64,000 bases of DNA from Saccharomyces mikatae IFO 1815 (taxonomy: Eukaryota; Ascomycota; Saccharomycetes; Saccharomycetales; Saccharomycetaceae): assembly GCF_947241705.1 (NCBI RefSeq), contig NC_079264.1:124001-188000 (forward strand), given 5' to 3'. The notes under the pieces are model-generated. The model did not search any database. It was not told where the DNA came from and saw only the letters and a list, made by a program, of their open reading frames with translations. Positions 23,332-34,217 of this stretch are shown piece after piece. How positions within the stretch are numbered: position 1 is the stretch's first letter; every line of letters starts with the position of its first letter. The translations under genes and the position numbers were made by a program.

Positions 23332-24282
23332 TTACTCATCCTGTCTTTCCCCCTCTAGCATATGTTCCAAATACGTAGAAGGCGTGACTTTCCTTTTAGA
23401 CTGTATGTTTAGCAGGTTTCCATTGTTCGATCTGCTGCTCGAACTAGTGTCACTTTCAGGCGAATTCAGTAGCTTGCGACTTGGAGAGGCGGCAATTTTT
23501 GCAGGCTTTCTTATGTCTTCCCCCATTCTTTTCTCGTTGTCGTTATTGTTATCGAGCGACGATAGCGATGATGATGAAATTGTAGAGACTAAAGAACTGG
23601 AGGATAAATTACTGCTTTTGGCAATCAAGGGTTTTTGTAGCAATTGTGGGGTTTCCTGGTATAGTTTGGATAACCTTGTTTTGTTTAGGATATCACCTGT
23701 TGGTGAAATGAATAAAGAATTTCTATTCGACGCAGATACTATGGAAGATAATGGCCTTTCAAAATTACTTGAAAGTACCTTCTCATTAATATTGTACGGA
23801 ATAAGTACATTTTTAGCCGATTCGTCCTTATTTCCATGATACTCATCACTATCGTGGATATTTACGTTACCTTGTGAATTATCCTGAGCAGAATGATCCA
23901 AATATGGGGAGTCGCCGTAAGTTTGGGTATGCTGTGTGGAAAACATTTTTGACTCATAATCCTGAACGCTTCTAGTCAACCTACGCGAAGAGTAGGTTAC
24001 CATTACCCACCATAGTAAGATTGCTAAAAAAATTGCTCCTGCAATGGCTCCCACGATAATAAATACTGTTCCGTTGGGCATACTACTGGAATCTAGAATA
24101 TATGGATTGCCATTTTTAGAGGGTGGAGTAATATTTGGGATGATGGATGATGATGTAGAGTTTGACGAAAGAAATGAAGGAGAGGAAGAAGAAACTGCAG
24201 TTGTCGTTGAAGAGGCAGCAGTCGATGATGTAGCTGTGGTTAACTTTGGTAGCCCTCTCTTGGAAATAGTAATTTTTGTCAT
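23332..24282 (-). CDS. PRM5: PRM5, pheromone- and cell-wall-stress-induced membrane protein
   Basis: A 316-codon minus-strand ORF matching S. cerevisiae Prm5 (YIL117C, 318 aa). Function is not established in detail: it is induced by pheromone and by the wall-integrity pathway, and a paralogue (YNL058C) exists. A Ser/Thr-rich segment (about 15-50) faces outside, a single membrane span occupies about 72-96 (VFIIVGAIAGAIFLAILLWW), and a Ser-rich cytoplasmic tail of about 220 residues follows, with conserved blocks SFERPLSS-like, NRNSLFISPTGDIL, and the C-terminal STYLEHMLEGE. No cleaved signal sequence is evident, so insertion probably relies on the internal span. RHO3 converges from the left. 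A TGAAACA element and an Rlm1-like site lie upstream. Confidence 0.93.
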   Translation of the reverse strand: MTKITISKRGLPKLTTATSSTAASSTTTAVSSSSPSFLSSNSTSSSIIPNITPPSKNGNPYILDSSSMPNGTVFIIVGAIAGAIFLAILLWWVMVTYSSRRLTRSVQDYESKMFSTQHTQTYGDSPYLDHSAQDNSQGNVNIHDSDEYHGNKDESAKNVLIPYNINEKVLSSNFERPLSSIVSASNRNSLFISPTGDILNKTRLSKLYQETPQLLQKPLIAKSSNLSSSSLVSTISSSSLSSLDNNNDNEKRMGEDIRKPAKIAASPSRKLLNSPESDTSSSSRSNNGNLLNIQSKRKVTPSTYLEHMLEGERQDE

Positions 24283-24498
24283 TCTTGTGTTTCAATTTGA
24301 ACTTATTTCGTCTCTATTAAACTTCTAAAATTGATGCGATTTCTTATGGCCGATCACTATTATTATTGCTATATTTTCTGTGACGATGAGTTTTATTGAA
24401 TGATTGAGCTAATATATCAATATCTTGCCAATATTCTCACTGCATTCCTTTCAATAACGAAATTCCTTTTTTCATTCTCCGTTTTCTTAATTTTCACT

Positions 24499-24530
24499 TT
24501 ATTTTTAGAATGTGTGACAAAATTGTTTCA
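24499..24530 (-). promoter_or_regulatory. Pheromone response element and Rlm1-like site upstream of PRM5
   Basis: TGTTTCA at 24524-24530 is the reverse of the Ste12 element TGAAACA, about 245 bp upstream of the PRM5 ATG. At 24499-24508 the minus strand reads CTAAAAATAA, one base from the Rlm1/MADS consensus CTAWWWWTAG. The two fit known induction of PRM5 by pheromone and cell-wall stress. A single PRE is usually weak, so further sites may exist. Confidence 0.5.
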
Positions 24531-25261
24531 AGAGCAATATAAAATTCCTAGACAAGAGAGAGTAAAGAAGAAATAAACTTTCTTTCCTTTAGAAAAGCCC
24601 GCACAACGTCGCCGATTATTTTTTTGGATCGGAAAGTGACACTTTGCGCCATATGTTCCGCCGCTCTTCCATAAGCGTTCTTTGCCTCTTTGGGTCTGTC
24701 GCGGAAAGAAGAATTAAAAACAAAGGTAAATCACTTGCAGACGTGTAATACAGACATCCCAAAAAAAAAAGAAGTTTTTAATTTTGTTCGCATTACAGTA
24801 TTCCAGCCAACTTTGACTACACACCTCGATGATATCTCTGCCAAAAGGGTACCGTTAAAATTCTTTTCGCCAGAAAATGGTCTATTTTATATCATGCCGT
24901 GCGCTCGACACTTGAAAAATGCCCGAAAGATCATCTGGCTATTTTTACTAACATCGGAACTACATATCAGTGAACGAATATATCAGACGCAAACGAATCA
25001 TTCAGAAGAATCTAGCCAACAAAGCACCCGTTACTCTGGATGGGAACGCACTTGAAAGTTACAATTATCTACTGCTCCATTTCCAAATATATGCTTTAGT
25101 GACAATGGATAGTAAATAAATTTTAAGTGATGATCAAGAAAGCCGCGACAAGCTACATTAAAAGTTCTCAGTTAAGAATTAACTAATTCAGAAACTCTTG
25201 GTTTATCATGAACTATTTAGTCATGTGACCATAATCCGGGTGATACTACGATTGGGAAAAA
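24531..25261. other. Central part of the PRM5-HIS5 intergenic region
   Basis: No gene is supported. A 121-codon frame at 24690-25055 starts only from TTG, lacks any family resemblance and sits in a divergent promoter. No tRNA or LTR was recognised. Confidence 0.5.
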
Positions 25262-25421
25262 GGAGTCAAGAATTGTAATATTAAATGACTAATCCAAAGT
25301 TCGTTGCCGTGAGTCAATTTCTTCCCGTCGAATGAAGCTTGGAGTGACTAAAGTAGCAGTTTTCGTTAGCTATTGGTGTAGTGGTGGAACGAGCGTTTTC
25401 TTTCTCAGACCAACTGACTCA
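25262..25421 (+). promoter_or_regulatory. Gcn4 sites upstream of HIS5
   Basis: TGAGTCA at 25310-25316 and TGACTCA at 25415-25421 are perfect Gcn4 sites, and GGAGTCA at 25262-25268 is a near match; TGACTAA half-matches also occur near 25344. They lie 190-345 bp upstream of the HIS5 ATG. General amino-acid control of HIS5 by Gcn4 is established in S. cerevisiae. Confidence 0.82.
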
Positions 25422-25608
25422 CTTCACCTTAGGACGCTTACCCTGATTTTTTGTATATATTATCTCTCATGTTATATAAGCTAAAAAAGTTATATGTAGA
25501 TACCTAATTATACTATTCAATGGATTGAAATAGTCTTTTCGTCCCCTACTTTCAGTTTGGTTCTTACTCAAGCAGTTGGACGTGCGTCGTACATATTAGA
25601 ATTACACT

Positions 25609-26775
25609 ATGGTTTTTGATTTAAAAAGAATTGTCAGACCAAAGATTTATAACTTGGAGCCTTATCGTTGCGCAAGAGATGACTTTACTGAGGGTATATT
25701 GCTAGACGCCAATGAAAATGCCCATGGGCCTACTCAAATTGAGTTAAACGAGACTAATTTACATCGTTATCCGGACCCTCACCAATTGAAATTCAAAACC
25801 GCAATGACCGCGTACAGAAACGAAACCAGTAGTTATTTAAATGACCCTACCGTAAAGCCTTTGAGTGCTGACAATTTGTGTCTAGGTGTGGGATCTGACG
25901 AAAGTATTGATGCTATTATAAGAGCCTGTTGCGTTCCTGGAAAAGAAAAAATTCTAGTTCTACCACCAACCTATTCTATGTATTCAGTTTGTGCAAACAT
26001 TAATGACGTAGAAGTTGTTCAATGTCCTTTAACTGTTTCTGACAACTCTTTTCAAATGAATACCGAGGCTGTTTTAACCATTTTGAATAATGATCCCCTA
26101 ATTAAAATAATGTTTGCTACCTCACCAGGTAATCCAACAGGGGCCAAGATCAAGACGTGTTTGATCGAAGAGGTCTTACAGAAATGGGATAACGGAATAG
26201 TTGTTGTTGACGAAGCCTATGTAGATTTTTGCGGCGGTTCTACTGCTCCACTAGTCACCAAGTATCCTAACTTGGTTACTTTGCAAACTTTGTCCAAGTC
26301 TTTTGGTTTAGCCGGTATTAGGTTGGGTATGACATATGCAACAGCAGAGTTAGCTAAGATTTTAAATGCAATGAAAGCACCTTATAACATTTCCTCTCTG
26401 GCATCTGAGTATGCACTAAAGGCAGTTCAAGAGAGCAATTTGAGAAAGATGGAAGCCACTTCCAAGGTGATCAATGAAGAGAAAATGCGTCTCTTAAAGG
26501 AGCTGACTTCTTTGGATTATGTTGATGACCAATATGTTGGCGGATTGGATGCAAATTTTCTATTAATACGAATCAATGGCGGTGACAATGCCTTGGCAAA
26601 GAAGCTGTACTATCAATTGGCCACTCGATCTGGTGTTGTCGTTAGATTTAGAGGTAATGAGTTAGGTTGTTCCGGGTGTTTGAGAATTACCGTTGGGACT
26701 CATGAGGAAAACACAAATTTGATAAAATATTTCAAAGAGACGCTGTATAGGTTGGCCAAAGAGCAATCAAATTAG
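25609..26775 (+). CDS. HIS5: HIS5, histidinol-phosphate aminotransferase
   Basis: A 388-codon ORF beginning MVFDLKRIVRPKIYNLEPYRCARDDF, as in S. cerevisiae His5 (YIL116W, 385 aa). It is the PLP enzyme of histidine biosynthesis that transfers an amino group from glutamate to imidazole-acetol phosphate, giving histidinol phosphate in the cytosol. Fold-type I class II aminotransferase motifs are visible: LLDANENAHGP, LGVGSDESID, ATSPGNPTGAKI, VVVDEAYVDF, and the PLP lysine in TLSKSFGLAGIRLG (Lys230). The C-terminal arginine block GCSGCLRITVGT is present. The protein ends three residues later than S. cerevisiae (QSN after the final LAKE). Gcn4 sites upstream fit starvation induction. Confidence 0.98.
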   Translation: MVFDLKRIVRPKIYNLEPYRCARDDFTEGILLDANENAHGPTQIELNETNLHRYPDPHQLKFKTAMTAYRNETSSYLNDPTVKPLSADNLCLGVGSDESIDAIIRACCVPGKEKILVLPPTYSMYSVCANINDVEVVQCPLTVSDNSFQMNTEAVLTILNNDPLIKIMFATSPGNPTGAKIKTCLIEEVLQKWDNGIVVVDEAYVDFCGGSTAPLVTKYPNLVTLQTLSKSFGLAGIRLGMTYATAELAKILNAMKAPYNISSLASEYALKAVQESNLRKMEATSKVINEEKMRLLKELTSLDYVDDQYVGGLDANFLLIRINGGDNALAKKLYYQLATRSGVVVRFRGNELGCSGCLRITVGTHEENTNLIKYFKETLYRLAKEQSN

Positions 26776-26988
26776 TCTGAGGCAATATATGTCGACTTTA
26801 CATATTTATCTTTATATAAAATCATCTTTCGTCCTTACATGTGATCAATGTTGGTACCACTTTTATGAATGATATTGACTTAATGAATTTCATGCAACCT
26901 TAATTTTCCTCTAATCCAGTACTTCTCAATTATAAATGATAGATTAAATCCTGACAGCATCAAATAAAGTATATACAGTTATATACCA

Positions 26989-29900
26989 TTATTTAGCCAG
27001 GTTCAAATTTTTGAAAAAGTCGCCAATTTGTTTTTTTGTATTCATTGCTAGCCCAACTTCCACTATTTTGAATCCTTTCATATCCTTAGTAAGTGAAGAG
27101 GATGGTGTCAATGATGAAGTTTTTTTATCCTTTTCTTCCAATTGTAACTTACTCACTTCCTCACGCAATAATTTAATTTCCTGTAATAGACCATCACGTG
27201 CGAGGGATTCTTTAGCTAATTTGGTCACTAATGGATTTTCATCCAATCTCTTATACTTTACAGAAAACAATTTCAAGATGTTCAGCAATTCTTCGGTATG
27301 ATTAATTTTTGCAGACACGTTAGATAACTTTCGACGTAGTGACTTTTGCATCCTAAATTGGTGCGTACTGAGATCTTTAACGTATTCGCTCGAAGCGCCG
27401 TTTAAATGAGTTAGAAATAAGTACTCCTCTTTTATATTGATGATATTCTCGCTCATCTTTGTGATATCCTTCTTAATGTAATTTGAAACTTTTTCTTTCA
27501 GATCTTGAACACGTGAATTTGTTTCTTGTGTATGTTCCGACTTGATGTCTTTTTGAAAATTTAATAGAGTTTTAGCCTCTGGTATTCTCCAGGTGTAAAT
27601 GTTGTTAACAGATCGAAGTGTACGTGTTTCCAAAGGAACATTTGACTGATCAGTAAAAAAACTATCCATACTCTGGATGTTTTCCTTCAGGACAGTAAAT
27701 TCAGCTTCGACCATTTGAAATGTACTTTCAATCAGTCTTAAAGTTGAATTTTGTGAAACAAAAGGAATGGCAGATACCTTTGCACCAGTGTAATATTCTT
27801 TTAATTTCTCTGGTTTACATTGTTCAGCTAGATAGTTCTCATCATCCTCAAATGCCTGAACGGAAAAATTGCATGTTTCGACAGGGTCCGTTTGAAAGCC
27901 ACTATTAACTGCTTCCTTTTCAACAGTTTGTGTATAGTGATGTCTTACAGGTATAGCGTCTGTTTGAACTTCGTTTTCTTGACAACTTTCTGAAAGATCA
28001 GTTTGTACACCAGATTCTGCATAATTTTCTTCTATTGATGTTTGAACGTCAAAATCAGCGGAAGTTTCCGCATCATTTTCCCCACTATGGGGCAGCTCAT
28101 CAGTATTAATATCTTCTAACCTATCGTAAGATTCAGATATACTTTCATCGCGGTCACTGTTCAGTAACATGTCATCATCAGATCCTTTAATTTCACTATT
28201 ATGTTGACTCGCAATTTCTTCGACAGAGTGATCATCTTCAATTTCCTTTCCTGCCATATCTGGCCAAGAACCTTCTTTTTCTCCTCCTCTTTCCAAACTG
28301 ACTTCATTACGTTGTACTTCTTGCCTTCGTTGTTCGATCTCTTTATCATTCGTTAAAGTTTCCTTTATTTCCGTAGGTTCGTTATGATTATCAACCTCAA
28401 CATGCTGATTGTCTTCGGATTCCATTTTGCTTCTTTCGTCAATATTAACATCCTCTGCTGCTAAAGTTTGGTCCTGTTTGGCGATGTCGAAGATTTGTTG
28501 GGAAGCTGCATCTGATTTTTCTCCTCCTGTTACAAAACTAGTGTCTTCAGTTTCTTGACTACTATGCTCTTGAGAATTTTTCTTACTGTTCTCTTCTCTC
28601 CTGGGCAAAAATGGATTCTCCTCACTCTTGAACGTTGTAGAATCTTTTTTACTAGTTTCCTTATTGGCTTTTTCTTCCGTTGACGGAGAAGATACCACTT
28701 CAGAAGAAGGTAAAGTTGTAAATGTCTTACTATTGTTTATCGTAGAATTGCCAAACGAGAAAGCAGGCGTAGTAGAGCTTGGTTTACTGATATTTGTTGC
28801 AAATGCTGAGAACGGTGATTCAGATTTTGCTTTCACCTGATTTCCAAATACAGGATTCTTCAAACTATTCATGTCAATATTAGCGCTTTTTTTAATAGTT
28901 TCCGTTAACTTTCCAATGGAGGATTTTGGTATTTCTTCCTCAATAGCTTCGCTATTCACGTCTGAAGATATCTCTGTTAATCTGGTAGAGGGTGTTTGTT
29001 CAACGGTAGAATCTGTTAAATCGTTACCGCTTAACCCTGAACTATTATTTTCGTGTTGGTCACTATCATTAACTTCACTAGGTGAGCCATTATCTAAAGA
29101 TTCACTTTTAATGTTCTCCTTTTTAAATGAGCTGAATGGTGATTCATTTCCCAACTGTGAAGAAAAAGGCGAAGCCTGAGTACCAAATTTGAAAGGCGTG
29201 TCGGAATCAATTGAGTTTAAAGCTTTTGAAAAATTAGATCCGAAGGAAGAGCTTCCAAAACCACCGGAATTAATATTTGACTTATCAGATGCGTTGAATT
29301 TGGCATCAAAAGGTGTTGAAAAAGGGTGTGTATCGCTCTTCAGTTCATCTTCGCTTTCGTCATCAGAGGATGGTAAAGGCGACGTCGGACTTGCTTGGTT
29401 CAAACTACTAAATGCAGGCTTTGGATCGGTAGAACTTGATACAAGAGGTGATGAACCAAATGCAGGCTTTCCAAACACAGATCCAGAATCAGTTGTATCA
29501 CTGGAAGCAGTTCCGAATGCAGATGTACCAAAAGAGGGTTTACCAAAGGCAGAGCTAGGAGTAGATGGCTCTGCAAACACTTTTTCAGAGTCGGATGAAG
29601 GATTGCCAAATGAAGGAGTGCCAAAAGAAGGTTTACCAAAAGAAGGTTTACCAAAGGCAGAACCAGAGCTAGATGGTTGATCAGCTGAAATTCCAGAACC
29701 AAATGAAGGTGTACCAAAAGAGGGTTTACCAAAGGCAGATCCGGAGGTTGATGTTTCCTTGGAAACAGTTCCGAATGCAGGTTTACCAAAGGCAGATCCA
29801 GAGGTTGATGTTTCTTTGGAAACAGTTCCGAATGCAGGTTTACCAAACACTGGTTTAGCAAAAGAAGCACCTGTAGTATTTTGGTTTGTGGGTGCTGTAC

Positions 29901-31377
29901 CGGATTTAACAGATGGCGTTGATGACGAGTCAAATGAAAACGGCAATGATCCAAATGAAGGGGCACCAAAGGCCGAAGAACTTTGGGATTGCAAATTGCT
30001 GACAGTCGTTGGCTGTTTCTTGAGAAAACTGAAACCCGATGTATTTGTTGATACAAACGGATTGTCCGGTGAAGAATTGTTTAATTGAATATCTTTCTCT
30101 TTTTCTTGCTCCTTCTTTTCTTCTTCTTTTCCCTGCTCAACAACAGTGATTTTTTCTGGTGCAGGAGAGCGGGATCTTTCATTTTCTAGAGAATCAATAT
30201 TAATACTATAATAACCGCCTTTAATTGCTGCCACGTGAAACAGTCCTACTATCTGTAAACTACCTTCGTTATTCAGTATGTAAATGAGCGGTAATTTTTC
30301 TATTGTATCAACACCAGAACATGGTTCTGAAATAGTGCCTAAAGTGGCGATATCGACTGCCACACCTATTGGATTAGTGTCCCTATCTGTTTCCTCACTG
30401 ATGGGTAGTACTGCTCGCTCAGCATCCTGAGAAGGTTCGATAACTTCTTCTGAATCCCATATACTTACTTCACTTGAACATGATGATGCAAGTATATTTA
30501 CGTTTACCGCAGGCTTGATCAAACCTGATAAAGTGACTTTGTATACATACGGAAATCTTACGATTTCACCAAATGGAGGTGTAATATCAAAAGTTTCTTG
30601 GAATAAGGCGTTGCCATCCATGTACTTTATAATAAACATTTTTTGATCGTACGAAACCTCTTCATCAGTCTCTGCAACGGTGTTACCAAATACAGCAAAA
30701 AAAATCTGTGGAGAAAGTATAGTGATATTCAAAGGAGCGTATTCTTCTATTGAGAACTCCTCCAACTCTGACGGTATAGAGAACTCGAATTTCTTACCCA
30801 GCGTGCCATTTCGCCACATGAAACTTTGAAACCTTCTATCCTTTTGTAAAACAATCAATTGTGTCCCTGCTACATCAAAAGAAGATACATTTTGTACCAA
30901 TTGATTAGTTGATTTTGTTCCTAAATCTAGTGCTGTTAAATCATTATTTGAATTTAAAATCATTAAAGTGTTGTTAATATATTTTAATTGAGAAGCTGGG
31001 CTCTCAAAAGAAAAGGCTGTTTGGAATTCGCTGAAAGCGTCCAAATCTATTGAGTATAATGTACTTTCTGTTGCTACCAGAGCCTGATCATCACAGAAAC
31101 ATACAAATATTACACCTGGGATTTCTTTCTCCCATTTGAACGTTAAAGGAGTAGAGTCAGAAGTGATATGATCTCTTAGCAATTGCAAATCACCGACTAC
31201 CACCTTATTACCAGAAGCAGCAATGAATAAAGAATAACGGTTTGAGATATCGAGGTTCTGTAACGATGCAAATGGCAACTTTTCGTTAAAGGAAGGCAAA
31301 ATTTGTTTTTGACCTAAGAACTTGAAACCAAAGTCTTCTGAAGTCTCGGTGGGCACTTCATCTTTTAAAGAAGACAT
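26989..31377 (-). CDS. NUP159: NUP159, FG-nucleoporin of the cytoplasmic filaments
   Basis: With the ATG at 31377 (MSSLKDEVPTETSEDFGFKF) the protein is 1462 aa, close to S. cerevisiae Nup159 (YIL115C, 1460 aa); the frame extends 27 codons further upstream but without support. It sits on the cytoplasmic face of the nuclear pore and is needed for mRNA export. Order of parts: N-terminal seven-blade propeller (about 1-385) that binds the helicase Dbp5; a Ser/Gly/Phe-rich FG region (about 455-880) with many FGKPxFG and FGTPSFG repeats; an acidic spacer; a run of short QT motifs near 1120-1190 (DVQTS, GVQTD, EVQTD, YTQTV, GFQTD, SVQAF), the dynein light chain Dyn2 docking sites; and a C-terminal coiled coil (about 1215-1462) that joins Nup82-Nsp1. 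Confidence 0.97.
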   Translation of the reverse strand: MSSLKDEVPTETSEDFGFKFLGQKQILPSFNEKLPFASLQNLDISNRYSLFIAASGNKVVVGDLQLLRDHITSDSTPLTFKWEKEIPGVIFVCFCDDQALVATESTLYSIDLDAFSEFQTAFSFESPASQLKYINNTLMILNSNNDLTALDLGTKSTNQLVQNVSSFDVAGTQLIVLQKDRRFQSFMWRNGTLGKKFEFSIPSELEEFSIEEYAPLNITILSPQIFFAVFGNTVAETDEEVSYDQKMFIIKYMDGNALFQETFDITPPFGEIVRFPYVYKVTLSGLIKPAVNVNILASSCSSEVSIWDSEEVIEPSQDAERAVLPISEETDRDTNPIGVAVDIATLGTISEPCSGVDTIEKLPLIYILNNEGSLQIVGLFHVAAIKGGYYSINIDSLENERSRSPAPEKITVVEQGKEEEKKEQEKEKDIQLNNSSPDNPFVSTNTSGFSFLKKQPTTVSNLQSQSSSAFGAPSFGSLPFSFDSSSTPSVKSGTAPTNQNTTGASFAKPVFGKPAFGTVSKETSTSGSAFGKPAFGTVSKETSTSGSAFGKPSFGTPSFGSGISADQPSSSGSAFGKPSFGKPSFGTPSFGNPSSDSEKVFAEPSTPSSAFGKPSFGTSAFGTASSDTTDSGSVFGKPAFGSSPLVSSSTDPKPAFSSLNQASPTSPLPSSDDESEDELKSDTHPFSTPFDAKFNASDKSNINSGGFGSSSFGSNFSKALNSIDSDTPFKFGTQASPFSSQLGNESPFSSFKKENIKSESLDNGSPSEVNDSDQHENNSSGLSGNDLTDSTVEQTPSTRLTEISSDVNSEAIEEEIPKSSIGKLTETIKKSANIDMNSLKNPVFGNQVKAKSESPFSAFATNISKPSSTTPAFSFGNSTINNSKTFTTLPSSEVVSSPSTEEKANKETSKKDSTTFKSEENPFLPRREENSKKNSQEHSSQETEDTSFVTGGEKSDAASQQIFDIAKQDQTLAAEDVNIDERSKMESEDNQHVEVDNHNEPTEIKETLTNDKEIEQRRQEVQRNEVSLERGGEKEGSWPDMAGKEIEDDHSVEEIASQHNSEIKGSDDDMLLNSDRDESISESYDRLEDINTDELPHSGENDAETSADFDVQTSIEENYAESGVQTDLSESCQENEVQTDAIPVRHHYTQTVEKEAVNSGFQTDPVETCNFSVQAFEDDENYLAEQCKPEKLKEYYTGAKVSAIPFVSQNSTLRLIESTFQMVEAEFTVLKENIQSMDSFFTDQSNVPLETRTLRSVNNIYTWRIPEAKTLLNFQKDIKSEHTQETNSRVQDLKEKVSNYIKKDITKMSENIINIKEEYLFLTHLNGASSEYVKDLSTHQFRMQKSLRRKLSNVSAKINHTEELLNILKLFSVKYKRLDENPLVTKLAKESLARDGLLQEIKLLREEVSKLQLEEKDKKTSSLTPSSSLTKDMKGFKIVEVGLAMNTKKQIGDFFKNLNLAK
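29734..29847 (-). repeat. 57-bp tandem repeat in the NUP159 FG region
   Basis: Two adjacent 57-bp units, nearly identical, encode FGKPAFGTVSKETSTSGSA twice. Looser copies continue on both sides (about 29500-29870) with FGKPSFGTPSFG. They mark recent unequal exchange within the FG domain. Confidence 0.8.
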
Positions 31378-31784
31378 ATTTATTGCGTTCGTAGTCAATA
31401 TATCTATATTTATGTGTTTATCTGCTACAATTGTAGTAATGAAATTAGGGCCGCACACAAAACCTTTATTAAAAAGCTGCGATAAAGATTAGATTACCCA
31501 AAAAAATATGGATAGAAGTGGAGTATATGCACAATAGAGTAAACTAGCTTGAATGCAACTTCCTAACCCATTCTATTCTTCAGTTCATACGTGTAGTCGT
31601 TATTGGGCTCTTCGACTTTTTTTCTCTTTGATTGAACCATACAAAATTCTGGCCGTGGCTCGCGATGAAAATAGCGATGCCAATGTTCTATGCTGCGTAT
31701 ATATTCTATATACGTTATTAACGGAACTGAACAAATAGTGGAAAAGACATTTAATTGGGAAGTGATGTCCACAGAAAACTTGAC
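31378..31784. other. NUP159 promoter / POR2 3' flank
   Basis: Lies between two minus-strand genes, so it holds the POR2 3' end and NUP159 promoter. Frames at 31553-31738 and 31563-31772 overlap each other antisense and look like chance. No motif was assigned. Confidence 0.45.
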
Positions 31785-32630
31785 TTAAGCTGAAAAGGAT
31801 AAAGACCAGCCTAATTTGTGAACTGGCTCGGCCAGCTGTAACACATTGAAAGACATACCTATTCCTAAAGAAATGCTTTTATTCAAATTTTGCTTATATG
31901 ACAGTGTAGTCAAGCCTGAGTCTGCAATCTTCGCCTTAACTTGTGAGGTGGGATCTGGCGCATATCTGGTGACGAACTCAATGTTCATGTTCGAGCTTGT
32001 CTTCGATTGCAAAGTGGCTCGGGCTCCTACTTGCAGACAACGATCAATATTTTGAAAGAACGAGGCTATGGCGCACTGCCTATTATTAGTAGACAAAACA
32101 AATGAATAGTCCCTGGAAAGGTACCCGATTGACATGGCATAGCGTGCTAATGACCTGCCGAGCAGGTCGTAAGCAACCTCGCTGCCGCCAACAAACCTGC
32201 CGTGACCAACAGTCAAACTGCCGACAAAATCCTTAGGCTGCAGAATGTCTACAGAACTCCTCGTGGTAAAAGATTTTTGGGCATAGCTCAGATTGATCTT
32301 AGCGTTCTTGATCGCCTGCGGAGTCAAAGATGCATTCACATCACCTTTCCAACCGGGTGCAATCTTGGAAAACTCAAGTCTTGTATTCAACCTGTTCTGA
32401 TTCGACCAACTCTGAGAAAATGACACCCCCTCCTTCTTGTCGTAAAACCGACCTTCTACGCTGGTTTGAATAGGGCCTTCTTTAACAGTCTGCTTTCCCT
32501 TAAGACTAAAACTCATTCCATTTTCTGTAGTCGTCGAAACATTCAAAGCTAACGGGCTGGCATGGAAAAAGTCCCTGTTTAAAAGACCATTTATATCCCT
32601 AGATATATCGTTGAAAAAAGGTTGTACCAT
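31785..32630 (-). CDS. POR2: POR2, second mitochondrial porin (VDAC)
   Basis: With the ATG at 32630 (MVQPFFNDISRDINGLLNRDFF) the product is 281 aa, the same length as S. cerevisiae Por2 (YIL114C). The frame runs 11 codons further upstream without an ATG. It is a 19-strand beta-barrel of the outer mitochondrial membrane, paralogue of Por1, poorly expressed in S. cerevisiae and able to support VDAC function when abundant. Visible: N-terminal amphipathic helix (FFNDISRDINGLLNRDFF), a pattern of alternating hydrophobic residues throughout, the VEGRFYDKKEGVSFSQSWSN block, and the C-terminal KLGWSLSFSA, the beta-signal type used for barrel insertion. No breaks. Confidence 0.96.
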   Translation of the reverse strand: MVQPFFNDISRDINGLLNRDFFHASPLALNVSTTTENGMSFSLKGKQTVKEGPIQTSVEGRFYDKKEGVSFSQSWSNQNRLNTRLEFSKIAPGWKGDVNASLTPQAIKNAKINLSYAQKSFTTRSSVDILQPKDFVGSLTVGHGRFVGGSEVAYDLLGRSLARYAMSIGYLSRDYSFVLSTNNRQCAIASFFQNIDRCLQVGARATLQSKTSSNMNIEFVTRYAPDPTSQVKAKIADSGLTTLSYKQNLNKSISLGIGMSFNVLQLAEPVHKLGWSLSFSA

Positions 32631-33820
<1,190 letters not shown>

Positions 33821-34217
33821 GAAATCCAAGAAATGATTGGTCTGCGACAAGGACACACTAAGACTCATTGTGTCTGTTTTCTTTCTTGCGTACTTCATAA
33901 CTACTTCTGTACTTTTTGTGTTTTTTGTGTTATGTTTAAATTCTACTATCTTTTGTTCAGGGTCGTTTGGCATTTTAGACCTGGACAGGACTGAATGTCA
34001 AACTGTAACAAAGCAGATATTGGGCTCGCATGGTGCTTTTAATAACTTAGAGTTGTTGAGGTGTGATTCTTTGTAAGTATCTTTCCGGGTAATACGTTTT
34101 ATTTAAAGACACCAAATCATTGTAGTATTGAGAAAACAATGTAGAAAGTTACACAAAGCAACAAAAGGACCTCAGTATATGTGAGAAAGAGGAATTGGCA
34201 TAGAGATTCATGTCGAT
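33821..34217. other. SDP1-HOS4 intergenic region
   Basis: T-rich SDP1 3' flank followed by the HOS4 promoter. A 79-codon frame (33837-34076) is hydrophobic by T-richness only. No gene or RNA supported. Confidence 0.45.

Noticed and set aside
24690-25055. 121-codon open frame in the PRM5-HIS5 gap
   Set aside because: Starts only at TTG, overlaps a divergent promoter, has no recognisable domain and no counterpart that I recall.
29189-30088. Long plus-strand frames antisense to NUP159
   Set aside because: Mirror of the FG-repeat codon pattern; composition follows the repeats.
31378-31458. 27-residue N-terminal extension of NUP159
   Set aside because: No ATG at its beginning and absent from the S. 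cerevisiae protein, which starts at MSSLKDEV.
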